Below, piece after piece: positions 15,289 to 16,182 of a DNA stretch of 16,182 nt. A model generated the notes under the pieces. It did no database searches and was not told the origin of the DNA. It saw only the letters and a list, made by a program, of their open reading frames with translations. A program made the position numbers and the translations under genes. The stretch comes from an uncultured Acidobacteriota bacterium (lineage in GTDB: Bacteria; Acidobacteriota; Blastocatellia; RBC074): positions 1 through 16,182 of the forward strand of contig CALBSU010000660.1 of the NCBI GenBank assembly GCA_937967285.1, written 5' to 3'. How positions within the stretch are numbered: position 1 is the stretch's first letter; each line of letters opens with the position of its first letter.

Positions 15289-15897
15289 ATGCCTTTCATC
15301 AATACAATTCCCGAAGACATCGCAGCGGGTGATGTCAAAAAGATGTACGACTCCAACCGCGAGAAGTACGGTTTCGTCCCGAATTTCGCGCGGGCGTTCA
15401 GTCCGCGCCCCGATGTCATGCAGGCCTGGGGCGGGCTGCTCAAGAGCATCCGCGGGAAGATGGACCTCCGCAGATTCGAACTCGTCACCGTGGCCGCGGC
15501 ACGGGCGCTCAAAAGTTCGTACTGCATGCTCGCCCACGGCTCGATCCTGCAGCGCGATTTCTACTCTTCAGATCAGGTCGAATCGATCGCCAGAGATTAC
15601 CGGAACTCCGACCTCACGCCGGCCGAGAAGGCCATGACGGCATATGCCGAAAAGATCGTTCGCGACGCGTCATCGATCTCGCAGAGCGATATCGATACGC
15701 TCCGCGGCCACGGTTTCAGCGATACCGAGATCTTCGATATCGCCGCCGCGGCAGCCGCGCGCTGCTTCTTCAGCAAATTGCTGGATGCGCTGGGATCGGA
15801 ACCGGACGAGGTTTATCTGGAATTAGACGAGCCCCTGAGAAGAAGCCTGACGGTGGGAAGGCCGATCAGTGGAGAACGAGGGGATCGTAACTACTAA
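15289..15897 (+). CDS. Carboxymuconolactone-decarboxylase/AhpD-like peroxidase-related protein
   Basis: A 202-residue protein of the AhpD-like fold. The redox/proton-relay pattern is reduced to SSYCMLAHG, with Cys79 and His83 spaced C-x3-H, as in the single-Cys peroxidase-related branch; the first Cys of AhpD's CxxC is replaced by Ser. The later segment DIAAAAAARCFFSKLLDALGSEPDEVY is typical of this branch, whose physiological reaction is mostly unproven (peroxide or radical defence is usually assumed). The ATG at 15289 has an AGGGAG ribosome binding site about 8 nt upstream. It follows rsgA by 23 bp. Its stop codon touches the outer edge of the second inverted-repeat element, so the last residues (GERGDRNY) may have been altered by that element. 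Confidence 0.85.
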   Translation: MPFINTIPEDIAAGDVKKMYDSNREKYGFVPNFARAFSPRPDVMQAWGGLLKSIRGKMDLRRFELVTVAAARALKSSYCMLAHGSILQRDFYSSDQVESIARDYRNSDLTPAEKAMTAYAEKIVRDASSISQSDIDTLRGHGFSDTEIFDIAAAAAARCFFSKLLDALGSEPDEVYLELDEPLRRSLTVGRPISGERGDRNY

Positions 15898-16080
15898 GCC
15901 GGAATGGAGAAATGAAATTCAGACAGGATTTGACAGGATTTACAGGATAATATTGAAAGATCTTGAGCCTGTTACAGGGAATTGCGAGGCAAAAAGGCAA
16001 CTTCACAACCCTGAATCAATCCTGTAAATCCTGTCAAATCCTGTCAATCCTGTCTGAATTTCATTTCTCCCATTCTGGCT
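15897..16080. repeat. Long imperfect inverted repeat between converging genes (element B)
   Basis: The left arm 15897-15948 (AGCCGGAATGG...ACAGGAT) and right arm 16018-16080 are near-perfect complements, including a 23-bp perfect stretch (AGAAATGAAATTCAGACAGG onward). Each arm contains a tandem GACAGGATTT-type 10-bp unit: about two units plus a final ACAGGAT on the left and three plus the same end on the right, so the arms differ by one unit. About 70 nt lie between the arms. No U-tract follows on either strand, so a plain intrinsic terminator is less obvious than in element A. It fills the gap between two convergent genes. AATCCTGT-type repeats occur widely in environmental genomes (recollection, not checked). 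Confidence 0.8.
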
Positions 16081-16099
16081 GATTGGTTACAACTGGCAA

Positions 16100-16182
16100 C
16101 TACTCTTTCACCGCGAGGACGATCTCATTGACGCGAGTCAGGCGGAGCCTGTCCTGTGCGACCTGCGAGGCCACGACCGGAT
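16100..16182 (-). CDS. C-terminal end of an unidentified gene (partial)
   Basis: The minus-strand frame ending in TAG (16102-16100) is open to the right window edge and reads PVVASQVAQDRLRLTRVNEI followed by VLAVKE. Third codon positions are strongly G/C, as in the neighbouring genes, while the other two minus frames are closed by stops, so I take it as the last 26 codons of a real gene running toward element B. Too little is visible to name a family. Confidence 0.45.
   Translation of the reverse strand, partial: PVVASQVAQDRLRLTRVNEIVLAVKE

Noticed and set aside
15921..16059. CRISPR-like short repeats (ACAGGATT units)
   Set aside because: Units are directly adjacent without spacers and lie in inverted arms; no cas genes nearby.

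Overview
The window looks like a piece of a moderately GC-rich Gram-negative genome, most probably an acidobacterium. The main evidence is a 1041-residue Oar-type TonB-dependent receptor (CarboxypepD_reg-like start, [18 protein letters not shown] plug signature, C-terminal Phe). A WSRFRGPNGTG-type PQQ-like beta-propeller with EF-hands and a Tat-exported PhoX-type protein fit the same picture. This assignment is inference from gene style, not from a marker gene. I saw no rRNA, tRNA, CRISPR array, transposase or phage gene.

Layout. (1) 1-2888, minus strand: a transport operon read right to left. It holds a DUF3311-like small membrane protein, a sodium:solute symporter that overlaps it by 4 bp, and an MFS transporter cut by the left window edge. 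A 20-codon micro-ORF made of a 12-bp tandem repeat fills the gap between the two transporters, with ATGA overlaps at both ends. The operon leader holds a long composite hairpin and a palindrome that covers the presumed ribosome binding site. (2) 3151-4803, minus: a stand-alone pentapeptide-repeat protein with two copies of a helical cap and a C-terminal alpha/beta domain of unknown function. (3) 5134-12381, plus: a six-gene, tightly packed operon of TonB-dependent receptor, agmatinase/arginase-family hydrolase, maleylpyruvate-isomerase/DinB-like protein, exported PQQ-like beta-propeller with EF-hands, small EamA-like membrane protein and DinB-family protein. A good sigma70-like promoter and a roughly 150-nt leader with competing stem-loops precede it. 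(4) 12588-13970, minus: PhoX-family protein, divergent from (5) 14159-15897, plus: rsgA and a carboxymuconolactone-decarboxylase/AhpD-like gene. (6) 16100-16182, minus: the last codons of a further gene.

The two places where genes converge, 12382-12587 and 15898-16099, are each filled by a long imperfect inverted repeat. The two elements differ in sequence but share one design: arms containing short tandem direct repeats of about 9-10 bp. They probably act as terminators or are non-autonomous repeat elements.

How the genes may work together: the plus-strand operon couples outer-membrane uptake (TonB receptor) to cytoplasmic processing (ureohydrolase, two DinB-fold proteins) and an exported propeller protein, but no substrate can be named from sequence. 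The most promising candidates for something undescribed are the pentapeptide/alpha-beta protein, the structured leader of the TonB operon, the bridging micro-ORF, and the two convergent-end repeat elements.
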